Positions 12,804 to 23,512 of a stretch of DNA of 64,000 nt are shown here, piece by piece (positions within the stretch are counted from its first letter, which is position 1; the number at the start of each line of letters is the position of its first letter). The notes below the pieces were generated by a model. It was not told the origin of the DNA and searched no databases. It saw nothing but the letters and a program-made list of their open reading frames with translations. Where the stretch lies: the NCBI GenBank assembly GCA_963930655.1, contig OZ005608.1, forward strand, positions 4,154,001 to 4,218,000, written 5' to 3'. Source of the stretch: Myrica gale (lineage: Eukaryota > Streptophyta > Magnoliopsida > Fagales > Myricaceae). The position numbers and the translations under genes are program-made.

Positions 12804-14238
12804 ATGGTGGGAATATTATTTATTCTTAGCCTATTCCTCCCCACCATATCCGGCGATTGTACGTGTGATAGTAACACCGAGGAGAAACACAATAGCGCAG
12901 CACTGCATTATAAACTGGGTGCAATAGCTTCCATTCTTCTTTCCAGTGTTGCAGGGGTATGTCTCCCATTGCTAGGCAAGAGAATTCCTGCTCTAAGGCC
13001 AGAAAATGATATCTTTTTCGTTATCAAGGCCTTTGCAGCAGGTGTGATTCTAGCAACCGGGTTCATTCACATACTACCGGATTCATTTGCAGACTTGACT
13101 TCGCCGTGTCTCAATCAAAATCCGTGGGGCAATTTTCCATTCTCCGGTTTCTTTGCCATGGTTTCAGCTATTGCAACATTAATGGTTGACGCTTATGCCA
13201 CTGGCTATTATACGAGGTTGCACTTTAATAAGCAGGTGGAAATCCTATCTTGGACGACTTCAATACATCTAAGCATCTAGCTTCCTAACTGAAGTTTGCG
13301 TATATATAGTACCTTTTAACGCTATCTATGTTAAGTATTTATATATGTTCTTCGATTAAGATTTTTACTTGAAAAGCGCAGGCACACGCAGGTGAATTAG
13401 AAGCCGGGGCCAATGAGGACGAAGGTCACGTACATGTTCATACACATGCCGTCCATGGGCATGCGCATGGGGCAGTCATCCCTACGGAAAGCATGACTTT
13501 GCCAGAGCTAACCCGTCACCGGATTATAGCACAAGTATTGCTGGCCAAAATTTCAGAGTTCATATATTCTTTGCTAATCCTTTTCAGATTATTTAAAAAT
13601 AAGTTCCTACTAATTTGATATTGAATTTTCTTTCTTTCTCTTTTAGGTATTGGAATTAGGAATTGTGTTTCATTCGGTGATTATTGGGATAGATATGGGA
13701 GCTTCTCAAAGCGTTTCGACAATACGGCCTCTTGTAGCGGCCTTGTCGTTCCATCAATTTTTCGAGGGTATTGGGCTTGGTGGCTGCATCTCGCAGGTAT
13801 AAAACACAATAGTACTCTGCTTAACCAACCTCCGAATTACTATATAATATTATGCCTATCATATAAAATCTTTAATGTAACTTTTTTTAGCCATTGATCT
13901 GATCTTTTGTTTTGTTATGATAACGTACGCAGGCAAAATTTGAGACCAAATCTGCAGCAATAATGGCAACATTTTTCTCGCTCACAACCCCACTAGGGGC
14001 TGTAATCGGTATTGGAATATCAAGCACTTACAACGAGAATAGCCCAACTTCTCTAATCGTTGAAGGAACTTTCAATGGGCTTGCATCTGGGATTCTGATT
14101 TATATGGCTCTTGTTGACTTACTAGCAGCGGATTTCATGAACCCTAGACTCCAAAACAATTTCAAGCTTCAACTATGGGTAAACGCCGCACTTCTTCTTG
14201 GGGCTGGATGTATGTCTCTTTTGGCCAAATGGGCTTGA
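12804..14238 (+). CDS. ZIP family zinc/iron transporter A
   Basis: Four exons, 12804-13235, 13382-13534, 13647-13796 and 13933-14238, all joined in phase 0, give 346 residues, the usual ZIP length. The product is a plasma- or internal-membrane importer of divalent metals such as Zn or Fe. It starts with a short hydrophobic signal ([17 protein letters not shown]) and a CTCDSN cysteine motif, then the first membrane helices ([12 protein letters not shown]-type loop and [20 protein letters not shown]). The cytosolic His-rich loop reads [17 protein letters not shown]4 has [12 protein letters not shown] and TM5 [11 protein letters not shown], holding the metal-binding His and Glu. It ends MSLLAKWA. 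I chose ATG 12804 because it opens directly into a signal peptide; upstream in-frame codons lack one. An Asp stands where most family members have Ser (GLSLG). It is the first member of a three-gene tandem array. Confidence 0.92.
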
Positions 14239-14702
14239 CTGTCAAGCGCCACTACTTTTTCCTTGTGTGCTAATTGGCTTGAATTATTTTTTTTCTGGCT
14301 CACGGTCTCTTCTTGATTTCTACACAATGTCTCTGATCCATCGCAAGGAATTGGGAACTGGGAAGTACATATTACAACAGCTTTTTTCTGATCATGTTAA
14401 GATTGATTGTAACCCAGAGAGCTGGAGAAGATTTTTCCTTTTTATTTTAATAAGCCTTATGCAGGTATATCTATAACGTGAAACTTAACTAATTAATATA
14501 GAACCTTCGCCCTAGAGGTGAGATTCTTCATTATATATGTAGATTCTTCTCTTAAAATCGCCCCAGTGAATATTACAAACATCAAGGGTTAGAATACGAA
14601 TATCTCGAGGTTGACTTTGTTAATATGGACTTGAATCCGTGCGAATTAATGCAAATCTAGCTAAAATTATATTGATCAAGGTGTTAATTGGATGACAACA
14701 TA
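14239..14702. other. ZIP A 3' flank and duplicated promoter segment
   Basis: About 14500-14710 repeats, with divergence, the segment 12290-12560 upstream of ZIP A: 'gaggtgagattcttcatta', 'agaatacgaatatctcgagg' and 'taaaattatattgatcaagg' all have counterparts. The tandem duplication that made A and B therefore included at least 500 bp of promoter. No other gene is seen. Confidence 0.6.
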
Positions 14703-14712
14703 GTGTCGACAT
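14703..14712. promoter_or_regulatory. Perfect zinc-deficiency response element upstream of ZIP B
   Basis: GTGTCGACAT matches RTGTCGACAY exactly. This palindrome is the known binding site of bZIP19/bZIP23-type factors that switch on ZIP genes under zinc deficiency. It lies 449 bp before the first candidate ATG of ZIP B, inside the conserved block ATGACAACATAGTGTC that is also found upstream of ZIP C. Confidence 0.6.
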
Positions 14713-15160
14713 ATTCTTCAAGATTGAACGAGTCGTGTCTGTTACTGTCACTAGTCCGTCTGGGACAACCTACTTCCCATCAGTCATGCTGTTTAAAAGA
14801 CATTGGCACCCATTATTTGGTGTACTATATGATCATGATGATCTGATCCACGGTTGCAAATGGTCCTCTTCTCCCATCAATATCTGTACCTTGTACTTAA
14901 CTTTTGACCTTTGCGATGCTCTCATTATTCTTCTACTTACAATGGTAGCCAGGCAAAACCAGTTATAACAGCAACCACTGCAGTCTTTCTCCGTTTTGTA
15001 CGACAGGATAAGAAGGAAACTCTCAGCGGAAAGCCTTCCACTTCGTTAATTACTTTCATCTCTTTTTTCGGGGAAGTTCTATATTTCACTTACCCCCAAA
15101 AAAGAAAAAAAGAAAAAGAAGAAGCTCTATCTTTTCCAGCTCTCTCCACACTGATCACCA

Positions 15161-17641
15161 TGATTAATCTTCGAGCTTGCTATTCTGTCAACATTCAGGG
15201 AATATTATTTCTTCTCACCCTTCTCCAGTTCTCCTCCCCACCATATCTGGCGATAATTGTACGTGTGATGGTAACACCAAAGAGGAACATAATAGTACCG
15301 CAGCACTGCATTATAAACTGGGTGCAATAGCTTCCATTCTTCTTTCCAGTGTTGCAGGGGTATGCCTCCCGTTGCTAGGCAAGAGAATTCCGGCTCTAAG
15401 GCCGGAAAATTATATCTTTTTCGTTATCAAGGCCTTCGCAGCAGGTGTGATTCTAGCAACCGGGTTCATTCACATACTACCGGATTCATTTGAAAACTTG
15501 ACTTCGGCGTGCCTCAATCAAAATCCGTGGGGCAATTTTCCCTTCGCCGGTTTCTTTGCCATGCTATCAGCTATTGGAACATTAATGATAGACGCTTATG
15601 CCACTGGCTACTATACGAGTTTGCACTTCGATAAGCAGGTGAAATGCCTGAACTCCCGTTAATAATTTAATTCCATTAGGCATCTACCTACCTATAGGTG
15701 GCGGTTGCATATATATTTTACATCTTCAATCTGGTCTCTTTCTTATTGTTGTCTGGATTTACCAGCAAGCCTAGTGCTCAAAGGCTGATTTGAAATTTAA
15801 TGAACTAAATTCAATCGGAGATGAAATGGTTTTTGAATATTTTCAATGGTATAGCAAAAGGAGGTGAGAAGAGAGAGAGAATTCGAAGGAGAGGTTTTGA
15901 AGTTAATTTCAATTCAATTCAAATGTTCAACTTCTCCGTTCATTACAATTTCAACTTTTCTTCTAATTCTTTCAAAGAGAAGTGATATATTCATTCTTGG
16001 CAAGATATTTTGGCAAATTCCAATTAAGCCACATGTTTTAACCCCAATCTAACTAGAAGTTCTCCACAAAGCCTAACTATGGTTACTTCAATGCACATCT
16101 CCCTTATGGGGCTCTGATACCAGTGTTAGATAGTTTTGAGCTCTCTCAACCTCTAAAATGTAACTCGAGAGGTATGTTTTTCTCTCACATTTATAAACTG
16201 AACACCAGTACCTTCCACAGTCGATGTGAGACTAATTCTAACAATCGTCTCCTCACACATGAGTCTTGAGTTGGAGAAGAGACTTGTTTCTTTAGTGGAC
16301 TAGTATTAGACCAAGACTTGTTGGTACCCTGGTATCTCATATACTAAAAGATAACATTTGAAAAATGCAGGCAAATGCAGATGAAGAGAGGGACAATGAA
16401 CCCGCGAGCCACCTACGTGTTCATACACATGCAACACATGGGCACGCACATGGGTCAGCCAATATCCCTACCGAAAGAATGAATTTGACAGAGCTAACCC
16501 GTCACCGGATTATGGCACAAGTATTGGCTCATTTCATTTTATTTTAGGTTCATTCTTTGCTAATCCTTTCCCATGATTGGGATTCAGATGATTTCCAATA
16601 AGACTTATGGTTTTGATTAGGTATTGGAAATAGGAATCGTGTTTCATTCCGTGATTATTGGAAATAGATATAGGTGTTTCTCAAAGCGTTGGGACAATAC
16701 GTCCTCTTCTAGTGGCCTTGTCTTTCCATCAATTTTTCGAGGGAATTGGGCTTGGTGGCTGCATCTCTCAGGTATAACACGTATGCAACTATAGATTCAA
16801 ATGGGTTCGGATTTAGTCACTAGATCTATTAATGAAGTACTTACATCCACAGTCCAGATCGATCAAGTTATCTCACTAATTGGGTGGCTGAATGAGATCC
16901 GTTAATTTATTAAGACTTGTAATTAAGATATTATTCTTGGACCCGGTTAAAAATGCTTATCCCTGTAATAAGAGGATTGAAGTTTTCATAACGATTTAAA
17001 GAGAGTTGGTACCATATATATGGTTTAGAGAGTTGGGTAACGAAAGGGCGCATGTTTCCATATATAATTGCCACATCCTCCTGCAACGGATTAAACTATT
17101 AATGGATCTGTCAAAAAAATTAGCTTGCTTTCATGATTTCGGGCAGTTTATCCTTGGACTATATATACTCCTGCGACGGATTGAATTAATGGATGTTGAG
17201 TGGGTATCGACTCGATCTACCCCAAAAAAAAAAGACTCCGCTCGCTTATAGGTGCTTATTCCCTATATACCATAATAGCTAATCCGAAAAATGTTCAACT
17301 CTTTAGCAATTTTGTTTTTGTTACGATCGATGCAGGCAAAATTCAAGACCAAATCTGCAGCAATAATGGCGACTTTTTTCTCACTGACAACCCCAGTAGG
17401 AGCTGCAATCGGCATTGCAATATCAAGCAATTACAACGAGAATAGCCCAGCTGCTCTAATCGTTCAAGGAACTTTCGATGGGCTTGCAGCTGGGATTCTG
17501 ATTTATATGGCTCTTGTTGACTTACTAGCAGAGGATTTCATGAACCCAAGAGTGCAAAAAAATTTCAAGATTCAACTATGGGTAAACGTCTCACTTCTTC
17601 TAGGGGCTGGATGTATGTCTCTCTTGGCCAAATGGGCTTGA
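15161..17641 (+). pseudogene. ZIP family transporter B, frameshifted
   Basis: Second tandem copy, very similar to A. Exons: 15161-15638, 16371-16520, 16621-16771 and 17336-17641, with intron positions identical to A. Two breaks are seen. (1) In the signal-peptide region, relative to A, about 8 extra bases near 15222-15235 put the start [20 protein letters not shown] out of frame with TISGDNCTC. (2) Exon 3 is 151 instead of 150 bp, with an extra A at about 16661-16664, so TM4 HSVIIG changes frame. Corrected for these, the remaining ZIP features are present: [12 protein letters not shown], a His-rich loop HTHATHGHAHG and the final LAKWA. An alternative Met (15177) restores exon 1 but has no good signal peptide and does not cure exon 3. 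Intron 1 is 732 bp against 146 in A and holds an LTR fossil. It may still be transcribed, given its zinc-response element. Confidence 0.85.
15850..16243 (-). mobile_element. TRIM-like LTR element fragment
   Basis: This fossil lies in intron 1 of ZIP B. On the minus strand a short LTR of about 118 bp (16126-16243) begins TGTTAG and ends CTAACA. It is followed, one base on, by TGGTATCAGAGC, the standard tRNA-Met primer-binding site. Internal sequence continues toward lower coordinates. I found no second LTR here, so the element looks partial and non-coding. The lower boundary is approximate. Confidence 0.6.
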
Positions 17642-18029
17642 CTAGCCCACTTTTTCTTGGAATTGAGTCGACTCTCCCTCTGATCTGCATGCAACGGATC
17701 AATATATATATATACAAGTTTGTCAAATATATTTCGTATGCGAGAATTCTATATTAATTTGTCTTCGGACTGCAAGCAAATCTTCCTAGCTATATTGCAA
17801 TGGGTCAAGGATTTGGGATCTAGGTGTTAAGATTTGTGAAGACAAAGTCGAGAGATTGGAGAAAATTGCTGTATCCTGTATGTATTGAAGGTACGTACGT
17901 TTACTTGTGTTATATTATTACATTGAATCCGCATGTAGAAGGAAAGTAAGTACAGAAGAAAATAATCGTGCTATATACTAATATCAAGCTATAAAAGAAA
18001 ATATATCCGTTGGAAAACATGTTTGTTTG
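17642..18029. other. ZIP B 3' flank
   Basis: Probable 3' UTR and spacer, with an AT microsatellite near 17702-17714. No gene is seen. Confidence 0.5.
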
Positions 18030-18400
18030 CAAAAGTATTCTATTCAACAAAAATTGTAAAACAAATATCCAAAATCACAAAAATTCATACACAAACACCA
18101 ATATTTTTTTACACAATCTCTAACAACTTTTCACAAACTCCAATGCATTTCAAAAAAATTATAACAAATATTCTCTCCATACTTTTTCACCTAAGTCCAA
18201 TTTTTTTTTATTAAACAATTATACAAAATAATCTCTCTTTACATTTTTTACAAATTTCAATAAAAATTAAATATCTTTAAAACTTTCACCAACTTTTACA
18301 CAAAAACCTATAAAATTCCAATCTACATAAATATTCACAATTCTATCAAAATCTTAAAAATCTTACCATTTTTTTATAAAACGAACATCCCTGAAAGAAG
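18030..18400. repeat. AT-rich dispersed repeat (about 370 bp)
   Basis: It shares order and wording with blocks at about 57240-57650 and 59995-60300: 'caaacaccaatattttt', 'acacaatctc', 'tattctctccatac', 'ttattaaacaatta' and 'ataaatattcacaa'. It has almost no G on the + strand. It is probably a non-autonomous transposon family; the ends are not sharply defined. Confidence 0.55.
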
Positions 18401-18419
18401 GGAAGAATCTATGGTGATC

Positions 18420-21290
18420 GTAATACTCCCCCTCGAGTTGGTAGATAAAGGTTCAAAATGCTCAACTTGTGAGATAAATTGTAGAATAAGTCACAACCCA
18501 AAGCTTTGGTAAAGATGTCTGCAAGTTGTATGGAAGCGGGGACGTGAGTGGGGGAGATAAGGCCACTCTAAAGTTTTTCACGAACAATGTGACAGTCATT
18601 CTCGATGTGTTTGGTGCGTTCATGAAAAATGGATTTTTTGTAATGTGAAGCGCAGCTTGGTTGTCGCAATAGAGATGCATGGGCTAAGGATGAGGAATAG
18701 AGAGATCATGAAGCAATGAGTGAAGTCAAGTAAGTTCACAAATGGTAGAGGTCATGGCACGGTACTCAGCTTCAGCAGAAGAACAAGACACATTAGGCAG
18801 TTTCTTGGTGCTCCAGGAGATGAGACTAGTGCCAAGCTAAATAAAGAATCTCATGAAGGTAAACATGTAGTAATGTGGCGTCGGGGGCAAGTAGAAGGAG
18901 GTGGAATGGTAGGGAAGGGGAAGGGGACGGAGAAGAGGTAGGTACAGGGGAGGATAGAGTGGGAGAGGGAATATCGAGAATGGGAAGAGCAAAAACAGGG
19001 TCATCATAGACGCATAAGTACTATGGTGAGTAGGGTAACCAAGAAACATACAATGTTTAGCTCATAGAGAAAATTTATCATGATGAAAGGAAAGAGTATG
19101 CGTGTAACATAAGCAACCAAAAATACGGAAGTGAATATAAGAAGGAGATTTGTGAAAGATAAGTTCATATGGAGATTTATTTTGAAAACTAGGTGAAGGG
19201 GTGCGATTAGTAAGATGAGAGTAGTAGTTAAAATGCATTCGCCCCAAAAGTTAAGAGGAAGGTGGGCATGAAAGCTGAGACATCAAGCCATATTGAGAAG
19301 ATGACGATATTTACGTTCAGCGACACCATTTTGTTATGGAGTCTCTATACAAGTCTTTTCATGAAAAATGTCATGATCATGAAATAATTATTGCATTTTA
19401 TGAGAAAGAAATCATTGGTCATTTTCAGTGCAAATAAATTTGACAGGGTGATTAAATTGTGTATGAGAGCAAAAAACATTTTAAGACAATTATAGGTGTC
19501 AGATTTAAAACGCATTAAAAAACCCATGTGATGCGTGAATAATCATCTACAATAGTGAAAAATAATGGGCACCAGAAAGTGAGGGAGTGGAATAACCACC
19601 CCAAATATCACAAAAGATGCAATTAAAACAAACAATGTTTTTATTCAAATTTAGTGAAAAAGGTAACCGAGTATGTTTAGCAATAGCACAAATATCACAA
19701 GAAAAACTAACAGAAGAAATATTAAGAGTGCAATAAATGCATTGCATAGAAGAATGACCGAGACGAGTGTGCCATAAATGAGGAGGTGAAACATGATGGG
19801 AATGGAGAACAATAGCTGAAGGAAATTTTCAGTAGTAGAGTCCATATCGCGAGCCTTACTCATTCCAACCAGCCTCTTCATGACAAGGTCTTGAAAGACA
19901 CAAAAATTTGAGAAAAAAATAGCAACACAATTGAGATCATGAGTAAGTTTACTAATGGATAATAAATTGAATTTAAATTGCGGGACAAAAAGAACATTAT
20001 GAAGCGTTAAATGTGGAGCTAAATGGACAGTTCTTGGTTGCGTAATAGAAACAATTTCACTAATAGGTAATTTCAAGACAAGGCAGAGAAAGAGAAGTAA
20101 TATTAGTGAGACTAGATAATTGAGAAACCATATGATCTGACGGTCAGAATCAATGACTCATTCAGGATTAGAAAATAGAGAAATAGAATTATAGGATACA
20201 ATATTACCAGCAAAGTTGGTCGAATGAGTGAATGCAGTGTCTGGAGGGGTAGTTTTGGAATTTAACAATTTCGTAAATTGTTTAAGTAGGTCACTCATGT
20301 GACCAAAGGTGTCATTTGTGATAAAGGTGCTGGGCGTGGAGACCTGATGTGTCAAAGAAAAACAGCAGCCTATGTGGTTGTCGGCAGGACCAACTAGAGC
20401 ATGGGAGGCATTCCAATGACTGGGAGGGAAGCTGTGAAGACGGTAGCACTGCTCTTGCCAATGGCCATCACGATGGCAGTAGGAACACTTGGGTCCTCCT
20501 CTGCAATGGCCACATGCATTAGGTGGACAGAAAGAGGTCTGGTTGGCAGCCATGGCAGTAGCGTCAGGCTGAGGGCTGGGAAGGTGGAGCAGGCGTTGGC
20601 ACTCGTCTTTGTTGCAAAATGGAATAGATCTTGGACAAAGGGGCAACGGATCCATGGCAAGGATTTGACTCCGAATGGAAGCATAGGAATCATGGAGGCC
20701 GACTAGAAATTGAAAGGTGTGTTCTGTGTCATGGAGAGTTTGAGTGTTTTGGAGAGCGCCACAAGTGCAGAGATGAACGAGTTGAAGAAGAAAGAGCTCA
20801 TCCCAAGAGCCTTTGAGTAAGATAAAATAACTGGAGAGGGATCGGGTATCTTGGGTGAGCATAGAGATGTCTCGTTTCAATTGAAAAATGCGAGGATTGT
20901 TGGATTAGAAAAATCTGTCTTAGAGATCAAGCCAAACATCTCATGGATTATTGTGGTAAAGGTGACTGTCAGATATGGATTTGTCGATGAATTTGAGATC
21001 CATGAAAAAATCATATCATTACAGTGTTTGGGAAGAGAGCCATTCACGAAACCAAACTTGTGCTTGGCATTGAGAGCAATTTTCATGGTTCTCTGACATT
21101 TGAGATAGGTGTCTTCATTAAGGAGGTTGGAAACCAAAATGGCACCAAAGTAGTCGGAAGAATGAAGAAAATATGGAGAGATGGAGTCCAGTTGCGTTTT
21201 GGACGGAGGAGGCCTATACACCTGCCACATTTTACCAACCATGTGCAATGTGATAAATTAAAACAAGAGAAGCCATTTTCGTAGCTAGCT
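18420..21290 (-). mobile_element. Ty1/copia retroelement fossil
   Basis: A minus-strand remnant of a Ty1/copia element, clearly broken in many places and old. Recognisable parts in element order: a gag-type domain at about 20.16-21.25 kb, with a CX2C-type knuckle region; a protease/pre-integrase region at about 19.65-20.08 kb (LLSISKLTHDL); an integrase-like part at about 19.06-19.25 kb (GCLCY); and the RNase H end at about 18.46-18.68 kb (LYCDNQAALHI). A purine-rich tract near 18430 is a plausible polypurine tract. No flanking LTR pair was found. It sits between ZIP B and ZIP C and accounts for all open stretches there. Confidence 0.85.
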
Positions 21291-21453
21291 AGCCCTTGAA
21301 AAAAACGTACAAAGACAAAAGCAAAACACAACAACAAGCTGATCAGAAAGTGTTTGTTTCGATCGTGGATGAGAGAACCGTGCGTGGCCACGACAAAGCT
21401 AGCTGTTGATTATTGGCTACTGAGAGTTCAATTTAAAGCTAGCAAAACTAGGG

Positions 21454-21648
21454 GTAAGGATTCCATCATAAGTATGTTATACAAAGATATTATAAGGAGG
21501 GGCCATGATTTAAAAAAATAAATTTAATAGTTGAGTTAAGTTCTATTTGTCTCATCTCATTAGTTAAGTGGTCAAATTGATCAGGCCCTTCAATTTATTT
21601 TTTAAAATCATAACCCCTCTTTATAACATTTTTGTATAAAATCCTTGC
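21454..21648. mobile_element. Foldback MITE, about 195 bp
   Basis: The left arm begins GTAAGGATT and contains GGAGGGGCCATGATTT. The right arm is its imperfect inverse (AAATCATAACCCCTCT ... AATCCTTGC). The arms are about 70 bp and nearly meet, so the whole unit can form a hairpin. I saw no convincing target duplication, so the superfamily is unassigned. Confidence 0.65.
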
Positions 21649-22553
21649 GATGTAATATTGAGCCCAAAACTGGTGGCTTAGTACCGTATAAACAATTATC
21701 ACTTTTGGCTAAAACTGGTTGGATTAATGTTGTTGAGAAGTACTAGGGAAGTACTAGGATTTGTCTTGCAGCAGGTTGTTGGACCGCATGGAGCAGAACC
21801 CGTACTCTTATAGGCATATAAAACACTCTAAACAAGTCAGGAGGAGGAGGAGGAGGAGTGAAGGTGAAAAAATGTTTTATTTATAAGCATTTTGGGGCGT
21901 TTTTCTGCGCCGTTCTTTGTGTTGATTCAGATCCACGCAAAAGAATGGTGCACTCAAGTAACTATACATATAGTCTAATAACTAAACTAAAAAAGGAACT
22001 TATATTTCGACCAATAGAGGAAATTAAGAATCAATATTCTTCATTATATATAAAGCTTCAAACGCCAGCTAACTTAATACGTACTTCTATTTTAAATCCA
22101 ACATTTTAATCTTTGGGGAAAAGAAATCAAAGAGTAGAATTGAGATTTTTATTTTTAAGGGTACTGACCATATAATCTTTCTTGAAACATCATAAAAGGA
22201 GGAAAAAAATGACTAATTGATGGATTAGAAAGAATCATTTTAATGAATAAAAGTTTGGTCAAAAGTTAGATATATTGAAAGTGTGATATATTTGTTTGAA
22301 AATAGCTGATATGAGGGATGGATGTCAACATTTCTGCCACGACCAAGCCCTGTTTTCCTCCCCCTTTCCATGTGACCAAGCACTATGTAACACTAAAGGA
22401 GAACAGAAGAAAAAGTGTGCCTCCAATATTGAATACTAAAAAGAAACGAAGACACAATATCGACATTCCCAGATTGACTTTTCGTATGTTAGGCACCATG
22501 CGGATCAATCTTAAGCTAAACTGCCTTGTAAAAGGTGTCTGCATGACAACATA
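21649..22553. other. Intergenic, no gene seen
   Basis: AT-rich spacer with a short (AGG)n run at about 21840-21857. Open stretches here are short, lack splice partners and resemble no family I know. Confidence 0.4.
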
Positions 22554-22563
22554 GTGTCAACAC
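22554..22563. promoter_or_regulatory. Near-consensus zinc-deficiency response element (ZIP C)
   Basis: GTGTCAACAC differs at one position from RTGTCGACAY. It sits in the block ATGACAACATAGTGTC shared with the promoter of ZIP B, so it is probably orthologous to that site. It is about 950 bp before the start codon, so activity is uncertain. Confidence 0.4.
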
Positions 22564-23365
22564 CCTTCTCTTTTTGGATTAAAAGTGTGATCATTTCATC
22601 AACTGCCTACAGAAACCTAATTGGGATTCGAAAATATGACTTAATCACCCTTCCTATACAGTGCTCCATTACTTCATTGCCACAACTTTGAGCCCTCTAG
22701 AAAACCTCAGATTGACGTGTTTCCCAACAACACTTCATAAATAATTTACATAAATCGGCATAAAAATCGAGAAAAAAACAGACAGGTGCAGTTATTTTGT
22801 CCAATGATCGAAAAAGCTCATCTTTTGCATTTAAATGAGAGTCGCATTGGCGCAGAAATAGCTGTATTAATTTTTAGACGTACAAAATTTCTCCTCGTTA
22901 CTCAAAAAACAAATTGGGTAAATGAATTATATAATGTGTAGCTCAACATATGGCCTTAAGTATATCATAGTTTATTTTTTATTTTAATTAATTCATTAAC
23001 CTAATCATTTGCATCATGGAACTGGTATTCTTCCTCAGACATGGGTTAATAAGGTTTCCATAAATGAATGAAAGCAAAAATCTAATCATTTAAGACTACG
23101 ACACAGATCCAGTAATTCCTTAGCTTGTTTATAATCCGGGTGTAATTTGCTTTCCATGCATATTTCTTATGCGATACCACGGACCGAAGAAGAGTTTCCC
23201 CGAGGCCGTAACCTGCATTTAATTATATTTATATTTATGTTGTTGTTGAGTACTGTATAAGATGCTCAAGTTATTAGCCCTCCAATATTATTCTTCAATT
23301 TCTTTTTCAATGCCCCCACAATGAGTTCAAACAGCCAGCGTTGCACATGAATTTCTTTACCATTC

Positions 23366-23374
23366 TATATAAAG
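23366..23374 (+). promoter_or_regulatory. Putative TATA box of ZIP C
   Basis: TATATAAAG lies 139 bp upstream of the chosen ATG, a normal spacing for a plant promoter with a 5' UTR of roughly 100 bp. Confidence 0.55.
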
Positions 23375-23512
23375 GACACAACCCAAGCCTTGCTCGAAGA
23401 ACCCACATATCTTGTCAAGTCACCCAACAGCTTTTTCACAAATTGCACTACCTTTCCTCCTCCTTGGTACCTAGCTTTGCATCTCTATCTAACTCTTCGC
23501 TTTTTTTCCACC

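Noticed and set aside
15177-15251. Internal Met at 15177 as a rescuing start for ZIP B
   Set aside because: It keeps exon 1 open but yields a poor signal peptide, and exon 3 remains out of frame, so it does not restore a transporter.
21800-22560. Possible small genes between the copia fossil and ZIP C
   Set aside because: Open stretches of 78-83 codons are Lys/Asn/Ile-rich with no family resemblance, as expected by chance in AT-rich DNA.
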